A stretch of 64,000 bases of DNA from Marinomonas piezotolerans. Its GTDB lineage: Bacteria > Pseudomonadota > Gammaproteobacteria > Pseudomonadales > Marinomonadaceae. Shown piece by piece: positions 1-10,579 of the stretch. The position numbers and the translations under genes were made by a program. The notes under the pieces are model-generated. The model saw nothing but the letters and a program-made list of their open reading frames with translations. It was not told where the DNA came from and did no database searches. The number at the start of each line of letters is the position of its first letter. Position 1 is the first letter of the stretch. Where the stretch lies: assembly GCF_003362755.1 (NCBI RefSeq), contig NZ_QKRA01000001.1, forward strand, positions 795,639-859,638, in the 5' to 3' direction.

Positions 1-170
1 TGGGTCATTGCCTTTTCTGCCGCTAAGTCAGCCTCAGTAACCAAATCATCAAATCCTGACTTGGTGGCTACATCCACTTGCTGTAGTGCACGAAAACGAG
101 GCAAAATCTCATCCGCCGCAACACGTCGTACAATATCAATCACACCGTCTTTTTGATGTTTACTTATCAC
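1..170 (-). CDS. Inositol monophosphatase family protein, N-terminal part (runs off the window)
   Basis: Only the first 56 or so codons lie in the window. Translation on the minus strand from the GTG at 170 gives an N-terminal helix followed by DLVTEADLAAEKAM, the typical N-terminal motif of inositol-monophosphatase-like sugar phosphatases (IMPase, CysQ and histidinol-phosphatase families). These are Mg2+-dependent phosphomonoesterases. The GTG start is chosen because AGGTGA lies just upstream at about 175-180. The substrate cannot be told from this fragment: inositol phosphate, PAP and histidinol phosphate all remain possible. Confidence 0.65.
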   Translation of the reverse strand, partial: MISKHQKDGVIDIVRRVAADEILPRFRALQQVDVATKSGFDDLVTEADLAAEKAMT

Positions 171-283
171 ACTTTCACCTATTGTTCGCGCAACATAAAA
201 ACTCGATTATCACGACTTCCCATGACAGCAGCATGAAGATTGCAAAGTAGCACGCCATCAATCTACAGAAGCATTAAGCCACT

Positions 284-321
284 AAAGCTAAAAGGCGGCC
301 AGTTGGCCGCCTTTTAGCTTT
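284..321 (-). terminator. Strong hairpin terminator, probably bidirectional
   Basis: A 17-bp perfect inverted repeat (284-300 and 305-321) with a 4-base loop. The stem is flanked by A-rich and T-rich stretches. It sits 23 bases past the stop of the chemoreceptor gene read on the minus strand. Confidence 0.85.
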
Positions 322-343
322 AGGCATTATTAGAAGGCATTGA

Positions 344-2227
344 CTAGAACTCTTCCCAACCATCATCATCTTGTACTTCTGACTGAGGCACAGGATTCGG
401 CTTTTTCGCTGGAGCTGGTCGTGGTTTTGGCGCAGGCTTTGGAATGGAAGGCTTCTTAACAGGCGCTGATAACTGGCGAGGTGCCGCAGCTGGCGCTGAC
501 GGCATTTCATTCGCATCATCAATACGGAATTGATTTACGCTGCCTGCCAGTTGATCAGCTTGTGACAACAAGCTTTCAGAAGCGGCCGCAGCTTCTTCTA
601 CCAACGCGGCGTTCTGCTGGGTCATTTCGTCCATTTGATTTACAGCTTTACCAATCTCAGACAAGCTTGAGGACTGTTCGGATGAGGCCGACGCAATACC
701 CGACATGATCTCATTTACTTGCGTGATAGCCGATACAATTTCCTTCATTGTATCGCCAGATTTATCCACCAATACATTACCATCTTGAATTTTAGCCGCA
801 GACTCCGAAATAAGATCCTTGATCTCTTTAGCGGCATTCGCAGATCGCTGAGCAAGTGTTCTAACCTCGGATGCCACCACGGCGAAACCTCGACCTTGCT
901 CCCCCGCTCGCGCAGCCTCAACCGCAGCATTCAACGCCAAAATATTAGTCTGGAACGCTATACCATCGATCATACCGATGATGTCAGAGATTTTCTGAGA
1001 CGAATCATTTATCGCGACCATGGTTTTAACCACCTCTTCGATAAGGCTACCGCCTTCCGTCGCTACGTTAACCGCATTCGCTGCTAACATATTCGCTTGA
1101 TTCGCATCGTCTGAATTTTGACGCACCATACCGGTCAGCAACTCCATACTAGAGGCAGTCTCTTCTAGGCTCGACGCCTGCTGCTCTGTACGGCTAGATA
1201 AGTCAGTATTACCCATTGAGATTTCACGAGCACCAACATAGACCGCATCCGAAGCGTTCTTAATCTGAATGAGCACAGTTGTCATCGTATCCAACAGCGA
1301 ATTCACGCCTCTGGAAACCGCCAACATCATTTCGGACTTACCTTGGATATCGACGCGCGCAGTGAGATCATTTGCTGAAGCCGCATCAATTACTTCATTT
1401 ATCTCTGCAACAGTTTGCTGGACCTGCTGTTCTGCTTCCACCTGAGCGGTAATGTCCGAAGCATATTTAACCACCTTGTAGGGCTCCCCACTGGAATCAC
1501 GAATGGGGCTGTAGTTCGCTTGAATCCATACCGCAGAACCATTTTTGTGTACTCGAGGAAAACGCCCAACCGCATGCTCACCATTACCTAAATTACGCCA
1601 GAAATCACGGTACTCCGAACTTTCGCGATACGCCTTATCTACAAAAATGCTGTGGTGGCGACCGCGCACCTCCTCAATCGAATATCCCAGCGTAGACAGA
1701 AAATTGTCATTCGCATCAATAATCGTACCGTCTAACTCAAACGAGATAACAGCTTGTGATTTAGAGATTGCCTCTAGTTGACTTTCGTAGTCAGCATTGA
1801 TGTTTTTCTTTTCCGTGACGTCTGTAGCGAATTTTACAACCTTAAAAGGCTTACCTTCTTCATCAAAAACTGGGTTGTAACTTGCTTCGATCCAAATAGG
1901 GTCACCGGATTTGGTGTATCGACAAAACTCTCCCGTCTGAAACTCTCCTTCACCCAGCTTACGCCAAAACTCTCGATATTCGTTGCTCGCACGATACTTT
2001 TGATCAACAAAAATAGCGTGATGCTTGCCCTGCACTTCATCAAGAGTGTAGCCAACAGCGTTTAAAAAATTGTCGTTAGCAAATAAGATGTTACCTTTTA
2101 AATCAAATTCAATAATGGCCTGAGACCGAGAAATCGCTTGCAATTGGCCTCTAAGGTTAGCCAATTCAGCTTTGTCTACAATGACTTGATTCTCTTCCAA
2201 TGATCGTGAAAACAAGTTTTTTAACAT
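344..2227 (-). CDS. Soluble PAS-PAS methyl-accepting chemotaxis protein with C-terminal CheR-type pentapeptide
   Basis: A 627-residue cytoplasmic chemoreceptor with no membrane segment. Two tandem PAS domains (about residues 33-140 and 155-262) closely resemble each other, so one looks like an internal duplication. They probably bind a redox cofactor such as FAD or haem, as in Aer-like receptors. The signalling domain carries the conserved hairpin tip (about 420-460, containing [22 protein letters not shown] sequence) that contacts CheW and CheA. After a proline/lysine-rich tether the protein ends in GWEEF, which fits the aromatic-x-x-aromatic pentapeptide that docks CheR or CheB. The gene stands alone and is followed by a strong terminator. 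Confidence 0.9.
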   Translation of the reverse strand: MLKNLFSRSLEENQVIVDKAELANLRGQLQAISRSQAIIEFDLKGNILFANDNFLNAVGYTLDEVQGKHHAIFVDQKYRASNEYREFWRKLGEGEFQTGEFCRYTKSGDPIWIEASYNPVFDEEGKPFKVVKFATDVTEKKNINADYESQLEAISKSQAVISFELDGTIIDANDNFLSTLGYSIEEVRGRHHSIFVDKAYRESSEYRDFWRNLGNGEHAVGRFPRVHKNGSAVWIQANYSPIRDSSGEPYKVVKYASDITAQVEAEQQVQQTVAEINEVIDAASANDLTARVDIQGKSEMMLAVSRGVNSLLDTMTTVLIQIKNASDAVYVGAREISMGNTDLSSRTEQQASSLEETASSMELLTGMVRQNSDDANQANMLAANAVNVATEGGSLIEEVVKTMVAINDSSQKISDIIGMIDGIAFQTNILALNAAVEAARAGEQGRGFAVVASEVRTLAQRSANAAKEIKDLISESAAKIQDGNVLVDKSGDTMKEIVSAITQVNEIMSGIASASSEQSSSLSEIGKAVNQMDEMTQQNAALVEEAAAASESLLSQADQLAGSVNQFRIDDANEMPSAPAAAPRQLSAPVKKPSIPKPAPKPRPAPAKKPNPVPQSEVQDDDGWEEF

Positions 2228-2438
2228 GGCTTCAAATTCCTAATAGTAGTTAGCTGAGCATTTTAATTAAAGTAGCTCTTTTTGATGACAATTTCTGTAA
2301 CTTTTTGATTAACTTGGATTATGACACGTCAATTTACGACATCTTATGTAACACAATGTGAGTCACACCAACACAACAGTCAGTTCGTGATAACCGATAA
2401 AGCAGCGAGTGTTAAAGCAATACTAAAGACGCATCTCA

Positions 2439-4430
2439 CTAGATATCAACTGTCACCAATACTCCGTAAAGCTTACCTATAGAAAGTGGCTTTGTAATTA
2501 CGGTTACCATACCAGCATTAATACATTGATGTATGTCATCATCCATAACATTCGCCGTCAACCCGATAATCGGGGGAGCATCTGAATCCCTTTGTAAAAT
2601 AATGCTTGTCGCTTGAATTCCGTCCATTATTGGCATTTGCATATCCATAAAGATGGCGTCGTACCGTTCACTTGCTGCCGCGTTAACACCTTCCTGGCCG
2701 TTGATAGCAAAGGTCACATGAAACCCAAGATCCTCTAAGAACGCTCCCGCGACGATACGGTTAATACCATTATCCTCGACGACCAATGCTTTCTTACCTT
2801 GATAACGACCTTTTTCGATTTCATGAGTATTCATCTCTGGCACATTAAGTGTCCCCTGTATCAACGGTAGATCAAAGTAAACGCGAGTACCTTTGTTGCG
2901 CTCGCTTTCAATGTCAATATTTCCAGACATCAGCTTAATTAAATTATGACAAAGCTTTAAGCCAAATCCCGAGCTACCATATTGATACTCGCCAGACCTA
3001 TCTTCACTACCCACCAGATCAAAAATGCTTGAAATTTGATTTGGCTCAATACCAATCCCTGTGTCAATAACTTCAAACCTGACGCACTCTTCATGCTCAG
3101 TTGTCTGGTTATGCTTTTTTACCGCTAACTTTACACTGCCTCGCTCAGTGAACTTCACTGCATTATTAATCAAATTAATTAGAATCTGTTTTATTCGTTT
3201 TTCATCGCTGTAAATATATAGAGGTAAGTCTCTATCATACTCAAGCTCCAATGAGACGCTCATATCTCGCGTTTCAACTTTAGACAGCCTAAAGATTGAT
3301 TCAACGCAATTCTTTAAATTCATCGTCTGGAAATCAAGCTCTAACTGACCCGCTTCAATCTTCGACAAGTCCAAAACATCATTCACAATGCGAACTAAAA
3401 CTCCCGCCCCTTCCTCGATCAAGGACATGGTTTCACAGACTTCGTCATCAACCTTATCCACCTTCATTATCTCTAAGGCGCCAGTTATGCCATTCAATGC
3501 GGTACGAATTTCATGGGACATACGGTCTAAATAATTCCAGTTCATTAAACCCGTTTGCGCATTGTCTAACACACTTAGCTGATCAGACATTTTGTTGAAG
3601 GCTTTGGTGATTGGCTTGAATTCTGGGTTTCTCTCGGTATCTAAATGGTATCCATAATTCCCTAAATATACCTGTTCGATCGCTGCTAATAGCTTTCCAT
3701 AGAACGCTGTGTAATCGTGTTTACATTGCCATAATATGTATATCACTGCTACACCGAGAATTAGCAGAAAGCTAACGCAGAGCAAGACCATCAGTCCCAT
3801 TAAAGCGAATTCGTTGCCCTCAAGAATTTCGATCTTCATCCGCTCTGATTTTAAATACTCGTTTAACAGTACGGTCATGCGATCAGCATGGCGTTTGCCG
3901 GTGTGCTGTAAAAGCAGCTTCGATACATAAGACGATTTTTCAGCCGCTGTTAAATCTGAGTCTTTCTGCACACCGACTGCGTATTGAGCAAAATCTTTTA
4001 GCCAACGTCGGTACATTTGCTCGATTGATGCGATGCGCTGATGCTGAATCAAAGGCTCTCTAGACGTTAATGCTTTGGCACTTTGAATACTGGCGAGTAG
4101 GTCGAGCTTGGTACGCTCATAAGACGCTAAAGAGGATCGATCACCGGACAATAAATACTCTAATAACCTAATTTCTTGATCAGTGAAGCGTGTAAGGATA
4201 GAAGCACTTTCTGCAACCAGTGATTTGTGTTCACTCAATTGCTGTTTAACGGCTTGATAATGACTAAATGTGTATAGCCAAGCTACCGCAACCACAGCGC
4301 ACACCAAAGAAACAACCAAGAGCTGTTTCTTATTTAGATATCTCACATTCAAGCATTGAGAGAGAAAAGCGCGAAGGGGCATTACCACAACCTTGTGCAT
4401 CATCCAGACCAATACCTTTAGTTTGTCCAA
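2439..4430 (-). CDS. CHASE3-like hybrid sensor histidine kinase with REC domain
   Basis: 663 residues. One membrane segment at about 36-56, an extracytoplasmic helical region at 57-205 resembling CHASE3, and a second membrane segment at about 208-234. Then a HAMP-like linker, the HisKA phosphoacceptor in MSHEIRTALNG (His306), an HATPase domain (N box NLINNAVKFT, G1 DTGIGI, G2 GFGLKL), and a C-terminal receiver with the phosphoacceptor in MDMQMPIMDG. No separate Hpt is fused, so phosphate must pass to another protein. The large hybrid kinase at 5,931-10,028 does have an Hpt. The sensed stimulus is unknown. Confidence 0.88.
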   Translation of the reverse strand: MDKLKVLVWMMHKVVVMPLRAFLSQCLNVRYLNKKQLLVVSLVCAVVAVAWLYTFSHYQAVKQQLSEHKSLVAESASILTRFTDQEIRLLEYLLSGDRSSLASYERTKLDLLASIQSAKALTSREPLIQHQRIASIEQMYRRWLKDFAQYAVGVQKDSDLTAAEKSSYVSKLLLQHTGKRHADRMTVLLNEYLKSERMKIEILEGNEFALMGLMVLLCVSFLLILGVAVIYILWQCKHDYTAFYGKLLAAIEQVYLGNYGYHLDTERNPEFKPITKAFNKMSDQLSVLDNAQTGLMNWNYLDRMSHEIRTALNGITGALEIMKVDKVDDEVCETMSLIEEGAGVLVRIVNDVLDLSKIEAGQLELDFQTMNLKNCVESIFRLSKVETRDMSVSLELEYDRDLPLYIYSDEKRIKQILINLINNAVKFTERGSVKLAVKKHNQTTEHEECVRFEVIDTGIGIEPNQISSIFDLVGSEDRSGEYQYGSSGFGLKLCHNLIKLMSGNIDIESERNKGTRVYFDLPLIQGTLNVPEMNTHEIEKGRYQGKKALVVEDNGINRIVAGAFLEDLGFHVTFAINGQEGVNAAASERYDAIFMDMQMPIMDGIQATSIILQRDSDAPPIIGLTANVMDDDIHQCINAGMVTVITKPLSIGKLYGVLVTVDI

Positions 4431-4554
4431 TTATCGTAATTGCGCAAGTCAAAATATCTACAATCATACAAACTGATGATGACTCTACTGTCTAGCCCTA
4501 ACCGGTTGATATCACAACACCATTAAAGAGTCGTAACCCTAGCTAGCAAAAACG

Positions 4555-4896
4555 CTAGTCTACCGAGTTTAGAGTCTGCCAAATTAACTGAATGTTTTGA
4601 CGCCGGTCTGGAGAAAGGATTTTGCACAACAGAAAGAAATCTTCACGGATATAGAGGTTATGGAGGGCAATACTCTCGAGCATTCTCCGTATTTTTTCGT
4701 CCGTATTAAGGGACTCAACACAATCGAGAAATATAATCAGTTCGGGTAACAAGCTCGATGCATAGTGTTCTGGGAAATGCTCAATCTGATCACTTTTATG
4801 ATCAATGACGTCGTTTACCGAATCAAACGCCCGCATTGCCACCAACACTCTTGCAATACGCTCCTGATTCACAGCATGTGAAAACGCTTCGTCCAT
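4555..4896 (-). CDS. Hypothetical protein, 113 aa, downstream of the diguanylate cyclase
   Basis: I do not recognise this family. The protein is small, soluble, acidic and probably all-helical, with no signal peptide or membrane segment. It lies 108 bases past the diguanylate-cyclase regulator on the same strand, so it may be cotranscribed and could be a signalling accessory. A short imperfect hairpin at about 4,538-4,558 follows it. Confidence 0.55.
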   Translation of the reverse strand: MDEAFSHAVNQERIARVLVAMRAFDSVNDVIDHKSDQIEHFPEHYASSLLPELIIFLDCVESLNTDEKIRRMLESIALHNLYIREDFFLLCKILSPDRRQNIQLIWQTLNSVD

Positions 4897-5004
4897 AATT
4901 CCTCACCAGTTCATGAAAATGTGTAAACAAATGTAACTGGCCGCTAATTTACCCATTAGAATTACTTATAGCAATTACTTTCAGCGCTTTATTATCTTCT
5001 TTAA

Positions 5005-5931
5005 TCACTGAACCAAAGCATCGACAACCGCTCTGTCTCGACCTCTTTCTTTAGCTTGATATAAATATTTATCAGCGTTAGCTATCATCTCACTTAAAAT
5101 GCTGGAAGCACCATTCTGAATACTCAGGCAACACCCAATACTCAGTGTGACAGTGTCTTTAGCGCCATCCGCACCATGCGGTATCCCCAATGCTCTGACG
5201 GAAGACATACATAATTCAGTGAGCTGTTGAACTTTAGATTCTGATAAACCTACCAACACCATCACAAACTCTTCGCCCCCGTATCGAGCTAAAAAACTAC
5301 GTTCATTTGGCACACATTCATTCAATGTTTGAGCAATCGCTTTTAAACAGTCATCCCCCATTAAATGACCATATGAATCGTTGTAAGACTTAAAATGATC
5401 CACATCTAGCATGACAACTGCGAACGGTACGTTGTGTTGAAAACACCGCTGCCACTCCACTTCTATCTGTTGTTCAAAATAGCGTCGGTTGTAGACATTT
5501 GTTAAACCATCGAGAAGTGCTGACCGACGCAAAGCGTCGGCTTGAAATTTTAACGTGAGGTGCGCTTTCACTCGGTTCAAAAGCGTCGCTTCATTAATCG
5601 GTTTACGTACAAAGTCGACGGCCCCCGAATCCCAACATGCATTTTCATCCTGCGCTCCTTGAAGAGCCGTTATAAATATAATTGGGATAGCTTGATAGAG
5701 AGGATCACGTTTAAGCGTTTGACAGACATCTAGACCCGAAAGGCCCGGCATATTGACATCGAGCAAAATAATATCTGGTGGATTTTTATAGCAGTGCGCT
5801 AAAGCCGCTTCACCAGATCGCGCCACAAACACGTTGTAGTGTTCTTTTAGCACCTCGTTGATGATTTGGAGATTAGTAACCTGATCATCAACCACTAAGA
5901 TGTTGGCATTTGCTAGATTAAAATATTCCAT
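5005..5931 (-). CDS. Response regulator with diguanylate cyclase output (REC-GGDEF)
   Basis: 308 residues. An N-terminal receiver domain (about 8-125) has the acidic pocket VDD and the phosphoacceptor in LLDVNMPG. The GGDEF domain (about 160-305) has an intact RYGGEEFVMVL active site, so it should make cyclic di-GMP from two GTP when phosphorylated. Aligned with the PleD I-site, the RxxD positions read as Asn and Ser, so product inhibition is probably absent. Its ATG shares one base (TGATG) with the stop codon of the upstream large hybrid kinase, which points to translational coupling and makes that kinase the likely partner. Confidence 0.9.
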   Translation of the reverse strand: MEYFNLANANILVVDDQVTNLQIINEVLKEHYNVFVARSGEAALAHCYKNPPDIILLDVNMPGLSGLDVCQTLKRDPLYQAIPIIFITALQGAQDENACWDSGAVDFVRKPINEATLLNRVKAHLTLKFQADALRRSALLDGLTNVYNRRYFEQQIEVEWQRCFQHNVPFAVVMLDVDHFKSYNDSYGHLMGDDCLKAIAQTLNECVPNERSFLARYGGEEFVMVLVGLSESKVQQLTELCMSSVRALGIPHGADGAKDTVTLSIGCCLSIQNGASSILSEMIANADKYLYQAKERGRDRAVVDALVQ

Positions 5932-8900
5932 CAGTTGCTCGCACCCAGGTAAGCGGTTAATTGGTCATGTGCGATATCAAATTCCAATTGTTCAACCGCA
6001 TTTTGGATGGCTGTCAAGATGTCCGAGTAGGGATTATCAGTCCTTTGCATCAACACACTGAACGCATCCACCGCCTTCATATTAGATTGTGCAAGCAATT
6101 CGTTCAATGCAATTATATCATCCGCCGTAACGCCGCCCTGTTCGGCCAACTCTATAATGGGAGCACGGTCTTTAGCATCTTCTAAATAGCGTTCGACTGC
6201 TAAGCACACCTCTTCATGTCGTGAAGTAACGCTCTCGAAAGCTTGTTTGTAATTCGTATAATTCAAGCCTCGAATATCCGCCTCAACAGTCTGAATGTCG
6301 TTAACGAGTCTATCTGCCCCAATCGTCGCAGACGCCCCTCGTAATGTATGCAATGTTGATAACACCCCATCCGCGTTCGAAGCGTCTAGATCTCTCGGCA
6401 GCTGCGCAATCAAATGATTTGAGTCTGATAAGTAAGAGGATAGCGCGAGCGTATAAATGTGTTCATCACCGCTCAATCTTGTGAGTGCTTCGCTAACGTT
6501 GAGTACGCTTGGGATTTTACTACCCAGACCTGGCTTAGCGAGCTCTCTTTCTAACGCCATGTCACAGCGTAAGCTTGCACACCTCTGGATGGTTTCAATC
6601 AAGACATCGGTATTAAATGGCTTACTCACATAATCATCCATCCCTGCATCGATCGCGTCTTGTTTATCAGATGTCATCGCGTTAGCCGTCATTGCAATAA
6701 TCGGGATATCACTAGATTCATCTAGCTGGCGAATCATTTTTGTCGCCTCGTAGCCATCCAACACAGGCATTTGAATATCCATTAATACAACGTCATAAGT
6801 CTTTCCATGAGATCCAACACTATCCACCGCCTCTTGGCCATTTTCTGCCAGATGTATCTCTGCCCCTTCAAGCTCTAGAATTTTTTTGGCAACCAATTGG
6901 TTCACTGCATTATCTTCTACCAAGAGTATGTTTACGCTTTTTAAGCGCTGCGTTTTATCATCCTTTAAAGGAACATCAATGGAACTCGAAACATTACCGC
7001 CGTTAGACTCGTCTGGTCTTTGCACCCCAAGAGCAGGCACTTGTTCATCATTCGCATCATAAAAAGGAATCCTGACTTTAAAAGTAGTCCCTGCCCCCAC
7101 TTGACTCGATAGTGACAATTCACCCCCCATCATGGAGACTAAACTGGTCGTTATAAACAACCCCAAACCTGTTCCACCGTACTCCCTAACAGTTGACGTC
7201 TCAGCCTGCCTGAACGCTTCAAAAATAATTTTTTGCTTATCTTGAGAAATGCCAATACCAGTGTCCGATACTTCAATAAGAAGCATATCGGATTGATTTT
7301 CACGACCATAGCTAAAGAGAACTTTGACTTTCCCTTGAGCGGTAAACTTAATCGCATTACCCGCTAAATTAATAATAATCTGCTGCAGACGATAGGAATC
7401 GAGGGTAATAAAGGATGGCAATTGAGGATCAATTTCAATCTCTAATTCAAGGTCTTTGTTATCAATAGTCGAAGTGAGAACCGTCGTGAGATTTTCCTTT
7501 AGATCCATCAGTTTAAAAGGGTGTGGATCCATTTCCAACTTACCCGCCTCCACCTTGGAGAAATCCAGTATGTCATTCAGGATATGCAGTAATGATTGAG
7601 CTGCGCGACCTGATTTATTGACATAGTCCAGTTGCGCTTCATCAAGCGACGTATAACGCAACAATTCGAGCAAGCCAATGATGGCGTTCATGGGGGTTCT
7701 TATTTCATGGCTCATATTGGCCACAAACTCTGATTTAATTTTGCTCGATTGGTCCGCCGCTTCTTTAGCCGCTTTCAACGCTTCCTCGTAACGAACTTGG
7801 TCGCTGATATCTTTATTGATCCCAACTAAAGACGTAACTTGCGTATGCTCATCATATTCGATTGTGGCGGCGGCATGTATAACCTTATGTGTACCATTAG
7901 CCGTAATGACATTAAATATAATACTGCTGTCATTAACCCCTTGAGCAAGCTGTACGAAGTGTTCCGTCGACTTTATTCGATCCTCTTCTGCAACCATACT
8001 TTCCCATAAATCGAAATCAATATCATCGCCATCTTCCATGTCATACAGCTTATACATTCGCGCATTCCAAGTGATCTCTTGGGTAGCAGTGTTCCAGCTC
8101 CAAATCCCAATATCCGCGATATCCGATGCGATCGAAAGCTGATTCTTCAGCGTCTCAAGCTGACTTCTGTTTTTTGATAGCTCACTGATATCGCTGGCTA
8201 TACCCAAGTAACCAAAGATGTTTCCGTCTATGTCATACAATTCGGAGATCGACAAGAACACGGGTATTTTTTGACCCGATCTAGCGACATATGTCCATTC
8301 CGACACGTTATTGAGATTATTCGAGGCCATGGCAGCAAAGACATCTAAATTGGGTTGAACTTGTCTTCCTAGTTCTAGTGACAACTCGGCGGCGCGCTCC
8401 TCCATTTCCGCTGACAAATGGAAAAGAGCGGGGGTCGACTTACCCAGTATCTCATCAGCTGTATAACCCAGAAGCTTCTCAGCAGCAGGGTTAAATAGCG
8501 TAATATAACCGCTAGCATCCGTTGCGATCACAGAGTTCGCAGAGTTACTCAGTATCGCTGTTTGAAGAGCATAGGTCTTTTTCAGTTCAAAAGTGCGTTC
8601 GCGTATTTGCTGCTCTAAAGAGTAGTTAAATGCTTCCAATTGCCGAGCAAATTTTTTTTGCTCACGTATATCTCGAATAATCTTAGATAGCCCGATAATA
8701 GTGCCGTTTTCATCTTTTATCGGGGACGCAGAAATCGACACATCAATCATCTGTCCGTCTTTTGCCATACGCTGCGTCTCAAATGGCTTTATTTCCCCCC
8801 CTTCTAATACTTTTAATACTTCATCTTGGATATCGCTCTCTTTAAATAACGAGTTAATCCGTGCTCCCAATACTTCCTCTTTGATATATCCAAAAAGTCG

Positions 8901-10028
8901 GTAAGCACTCTGGTTCCAACTTTTGATTCGTCCATCCAGTGTGACACCGATGATGGCATCCTGACTGCCATCTATAATGGCACTATGTTGCGCTCGCTCT
9001 ATGGCTAGTTGAGCCTGACTGCGGACATTTCTACGATAGGAAGCAAATAAAGTCAGGCATAGAGCGCTGACTAATAGCGTTGCGAGAAAAGAATAAAACG
9101 CGTAGACATTCGCTTGAGCAACCAGGTCATCGGAAGATTTAGCGACAGTAAACGTCAGTGAACGAAGGCCTTCCATGAGAGGAACGGTAGTTTGCTCTAT
9201 CAGCCAGTTATCCGTATCCGCGCTACCTCCCGCTAGGTTCACTCCTGGAAACACGTCTGCAAGCGTACTACCCTGCCCAAACTCAAAATCAAACGCTTTA
9301 ACGGAGTCAGAACGATAAATAAACTGGTTGTTATCATTAGTGATATAAAATAGCGAATCCCCCCCTGCTGGCAGATCAAGCTTATTTATAATATTTGACA
9401 CGTCCAAGTTAATAATGATGAAACCAAAAAGCTCTGAGGTTTCAGCGTAAACCCTGATGGCAAGGCGAACTGTTGGAACATGAGGGCGTTGTATCACGCC
9501 AAATTCTCGATTTAGCGTGATATCAGAAACATAAATACCTGAGAAATTTTCTGTGGTGATGTGATAAAAGTAGTCTCGATCACCTATGTACTGCAGCTGG
9601 TCCTTTGTAACGGCCTCTACGCCCGATGCCGACTTATCAACGCGAACGATTTCATTGCCATCTTTGGCGGATAAATAGCGCATTTGAAAAGCGCTATCTT
9701 GTGACTGTAAATAACTTGAAAAAATCGATTCGAGACGTTTACGCCAACCCTCTAATTTACCTTGATTTAAAGGGTCAACACCGTCATTCTTCGTAGCTCT
9801 TATAATCCCTTGAATGGGTGGTATAGTCTGCAAAATGCGCAAGTCACTCTCCCATTCCAATAGCTCATTTTGCAGAATCTGCGCGTTATCATTAAGGCTA
9901 CTAGCGAGTTGAGTGTGCTCTGTGGTTACAAGACGCCCATACTGAAAAACGTAGGCAAGATAAGTGCTACCAAAAAGAAGCATTCCAACTAAGATGATTA
10001 CAATCTTCCAATGAAACGGCTTCTTCAT
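5931..10028 (-). CDS. Large dCache-PAS3-HisKA-HATPase-REC-Hpt hybrid sensor kinase
   Basis: 1365 residues. Membrane segments at about 7-29 and 310-333 bracket a large periplasmic double-Cache-like sensor. Three PAS domains follow (about 348-460, 488-610 and 630-745). The HisKA phosphoacceptor is His774 in FVANMSHEIRTPMNA. The HATPase has NLAGNAIKFT, DTGIGI and GGTGLGLF. The receiver (about 1045-1165) has VLMDIQMPVLDG, and the C-terminal Hpt has the HTLRGASATIGA motif. All parts of a phosphorelay are therefore in one chain, ending at the coupled diguanylate-cyclase regulator downstream. The pair probably sets cyclic di-GMP in response to an external small ligand; the ligand is unknown. Confidence 0.92.
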   Translation of the reverse strand: MKKPFHWKIVIILVGMLLFGSTYLAYVFQYGRLVTTEHTQLASSLNDNAQILQNELLEWESDLRILQTIPPIQGIIRATKNDGVDPLNQGKLEGWRKRLESIFSSYLQSQDSAFQMRYLSAKDGNEIVRVDKSASGVEAVTKDQLQYIGDRDYFYHITTENFSGIYVSDITLNREFGVIQRPHVPTVRLAIRVYAETSELFGFIIINLDVSNIINKLDLPAGGDSLFYITNDNNQFIYRSDSVKAFDFEFGQGSTLADVFPGVNLAGGSADTDNWLIEQTTVPLMEGLRSLTFTVAKSSDDLVAQANVYAFYSFLATLLVSALCLTLFASYRRNVRSQAQLAIERAQHSAIIDGSQDAIIGVTLDGRIKSWNQSAYRLFGYIKEEVLGARINSLFKESDIQDEVLKVLEGGEIKPFETQRMAKDGQMIDVSISASPIKDENGTIIGLSKIIRDIREQKKFARQLEAFNYSLEQQIRERTFELKKTYALQTAILSNSANSVIATDASGYITLFNPAAEKLLGYTADEILGKSTPALFHLSAEMEERAAELSLELGRQVQPNLDVFAAMASNNLNNVSEWTYVARSGQKIPVFLSISELYDIDGNIFGYLGIASDISELSKNRSQLETLKNQLSIASDIADIGIWSWNTATQEITWNARMYKLYDMEDGDDIDFDLWESMVAEEDRIKSTEHFVQLAQGVNDSSIIFNVITANGTHKVIHAAATIEYDEHTQVTSLVGINKDISDQVRYEEALKAAKEAADQSSKIKSEFVANMSHEIRTPMNAIIGLLELLRYTSLDEAQLDYVNKSGRAAQSLLHILNDILDFSKVEAGKLEMDPHPFKLMDLKENLTTVLTSTIDNKDLELEIEIDPQLPSFITLDSYRLQQIIINLAGNAIKFTAQGKVKVLFSYGRENQSDMLLIEVSDTGIGISQDKQKIIFEAFRQAETSTVREYGGTGLGLFITTSLVSMMGGELSLSSQVGAGTTFKVRIPFYDANDEQVPALGVQRPDESNGGNVSSSIDVPLKDDKTQRLKSVNILLVEDNAVNQLVAKKILELEGAEIHLAENGQEAVDSVGSHGKTYDVVLMDIQMPVLDGYEATKMIRQLDESSDIPIIAMTANAMTSDKQDAIDAGMDDYVSKPFNTDVLIETIQRCASLRCDMALERELAKPGLGSKIPSVLNVSEALTRLSGDEHIYTLALSSYLSDSNHLIAQLPRDLDASNADGVLSTLHTLRGASATIGADRLVNDIQTVEADIRGLNYTNYKQAFESVTSRHEEVCLAVERYLEDAKDRAPIIELAEQGGVTADDIIALNELLAQSNMKAVDAFSVLMQRTDNPYSDILTAIQNAVEQLEFDIAHDQLTAYLGASN

Positions 10029-10228
10029 AAATCGACACCCTGATAAGTAGATATTGAGAACTCAGACGACGCTGAGTGATTACCTCCGCGAACCTAATTA
10101 AAGCTAATAAGAACAACTTATTAAAGATAGCGCTAAAGCATAGTAAATATGTAACGGGATGTGTCAGAGTGTTATTAATCGTGAGGGGGAGAAAGCAGAA
10201 AAGCGCTGCGGATGCATAAAAGCATTAG

Positions 10229-10444
10229 CAGTGTGGGATCCAGCAGCATTTTGCTCTCACTACAACAGAAGCTGAAATCACCCGCAGGCTATGCTCTGGT
10301 CAACCTGCTCAAGACATTGCCAAGCAACGCAACGTCTCTTCAAATACTATTAACCAACAAATCAAAGCCATACTTTCGAAGACTCAAACTCGCAATCAAA
10401 CAGACCTCGTCAGCCTAGTACTTCGCACCCTGCTCACTCAATGA
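10229..10444 (+). pseudogene. Remnant of a LuxR-type regulator (C-terminal HTH only)
   Basis: In the frame ending with the TGA at 10,442-10,444 the translation reads as a GerE/LuxR helix-turn-helix: FALTTTEAEITRRL, then QDIAKQRNVSSNTINQQIKA and ILSKTQTRNQTDLVSLVL. The frame is closed by a TAG at 10,226-10,228 and has no start codon or sensor part. It is therefore the last 70 or so codons of a lost gene. The upstream 130 bases show no convincing continuation. Confidence 0.7.
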
Positions 10445-10521
10445 CGAGAACCCCAAAGAACGTATGTTTGAAACTTGATACAGGCCCTAATACCCACCAA
10501 AGGAAAAATATAAAGTGTCTG

Positions 10522-10549
10522 TTGCACTTTGATAATGGGTGCGTATAAT
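10522..10549 (+). promoter_or_regulatory. Sigma-70 promoter of ffs
   Basis: TTGCAC at 10,522-10,527 and a perfect TATAAT at 10,544-10,549 with a 16-base spacer. They lie about 30 bases before the mature 5' end of the SRP RNA. This implies a short 5' leader that is trimmed, as in E. coli. Confidence 0.8.
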
Positions 10550-10579
10550 GGCGCCCCAAGGTCTTAGAGCCTCCTTTAT

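Noticed and set aside
10212..10418. Plus-strand 68-codon ORF
   Set aside because: Another frame of the same stretch gives a clear LuxR helix-turn-helix, so this one is a shadow.
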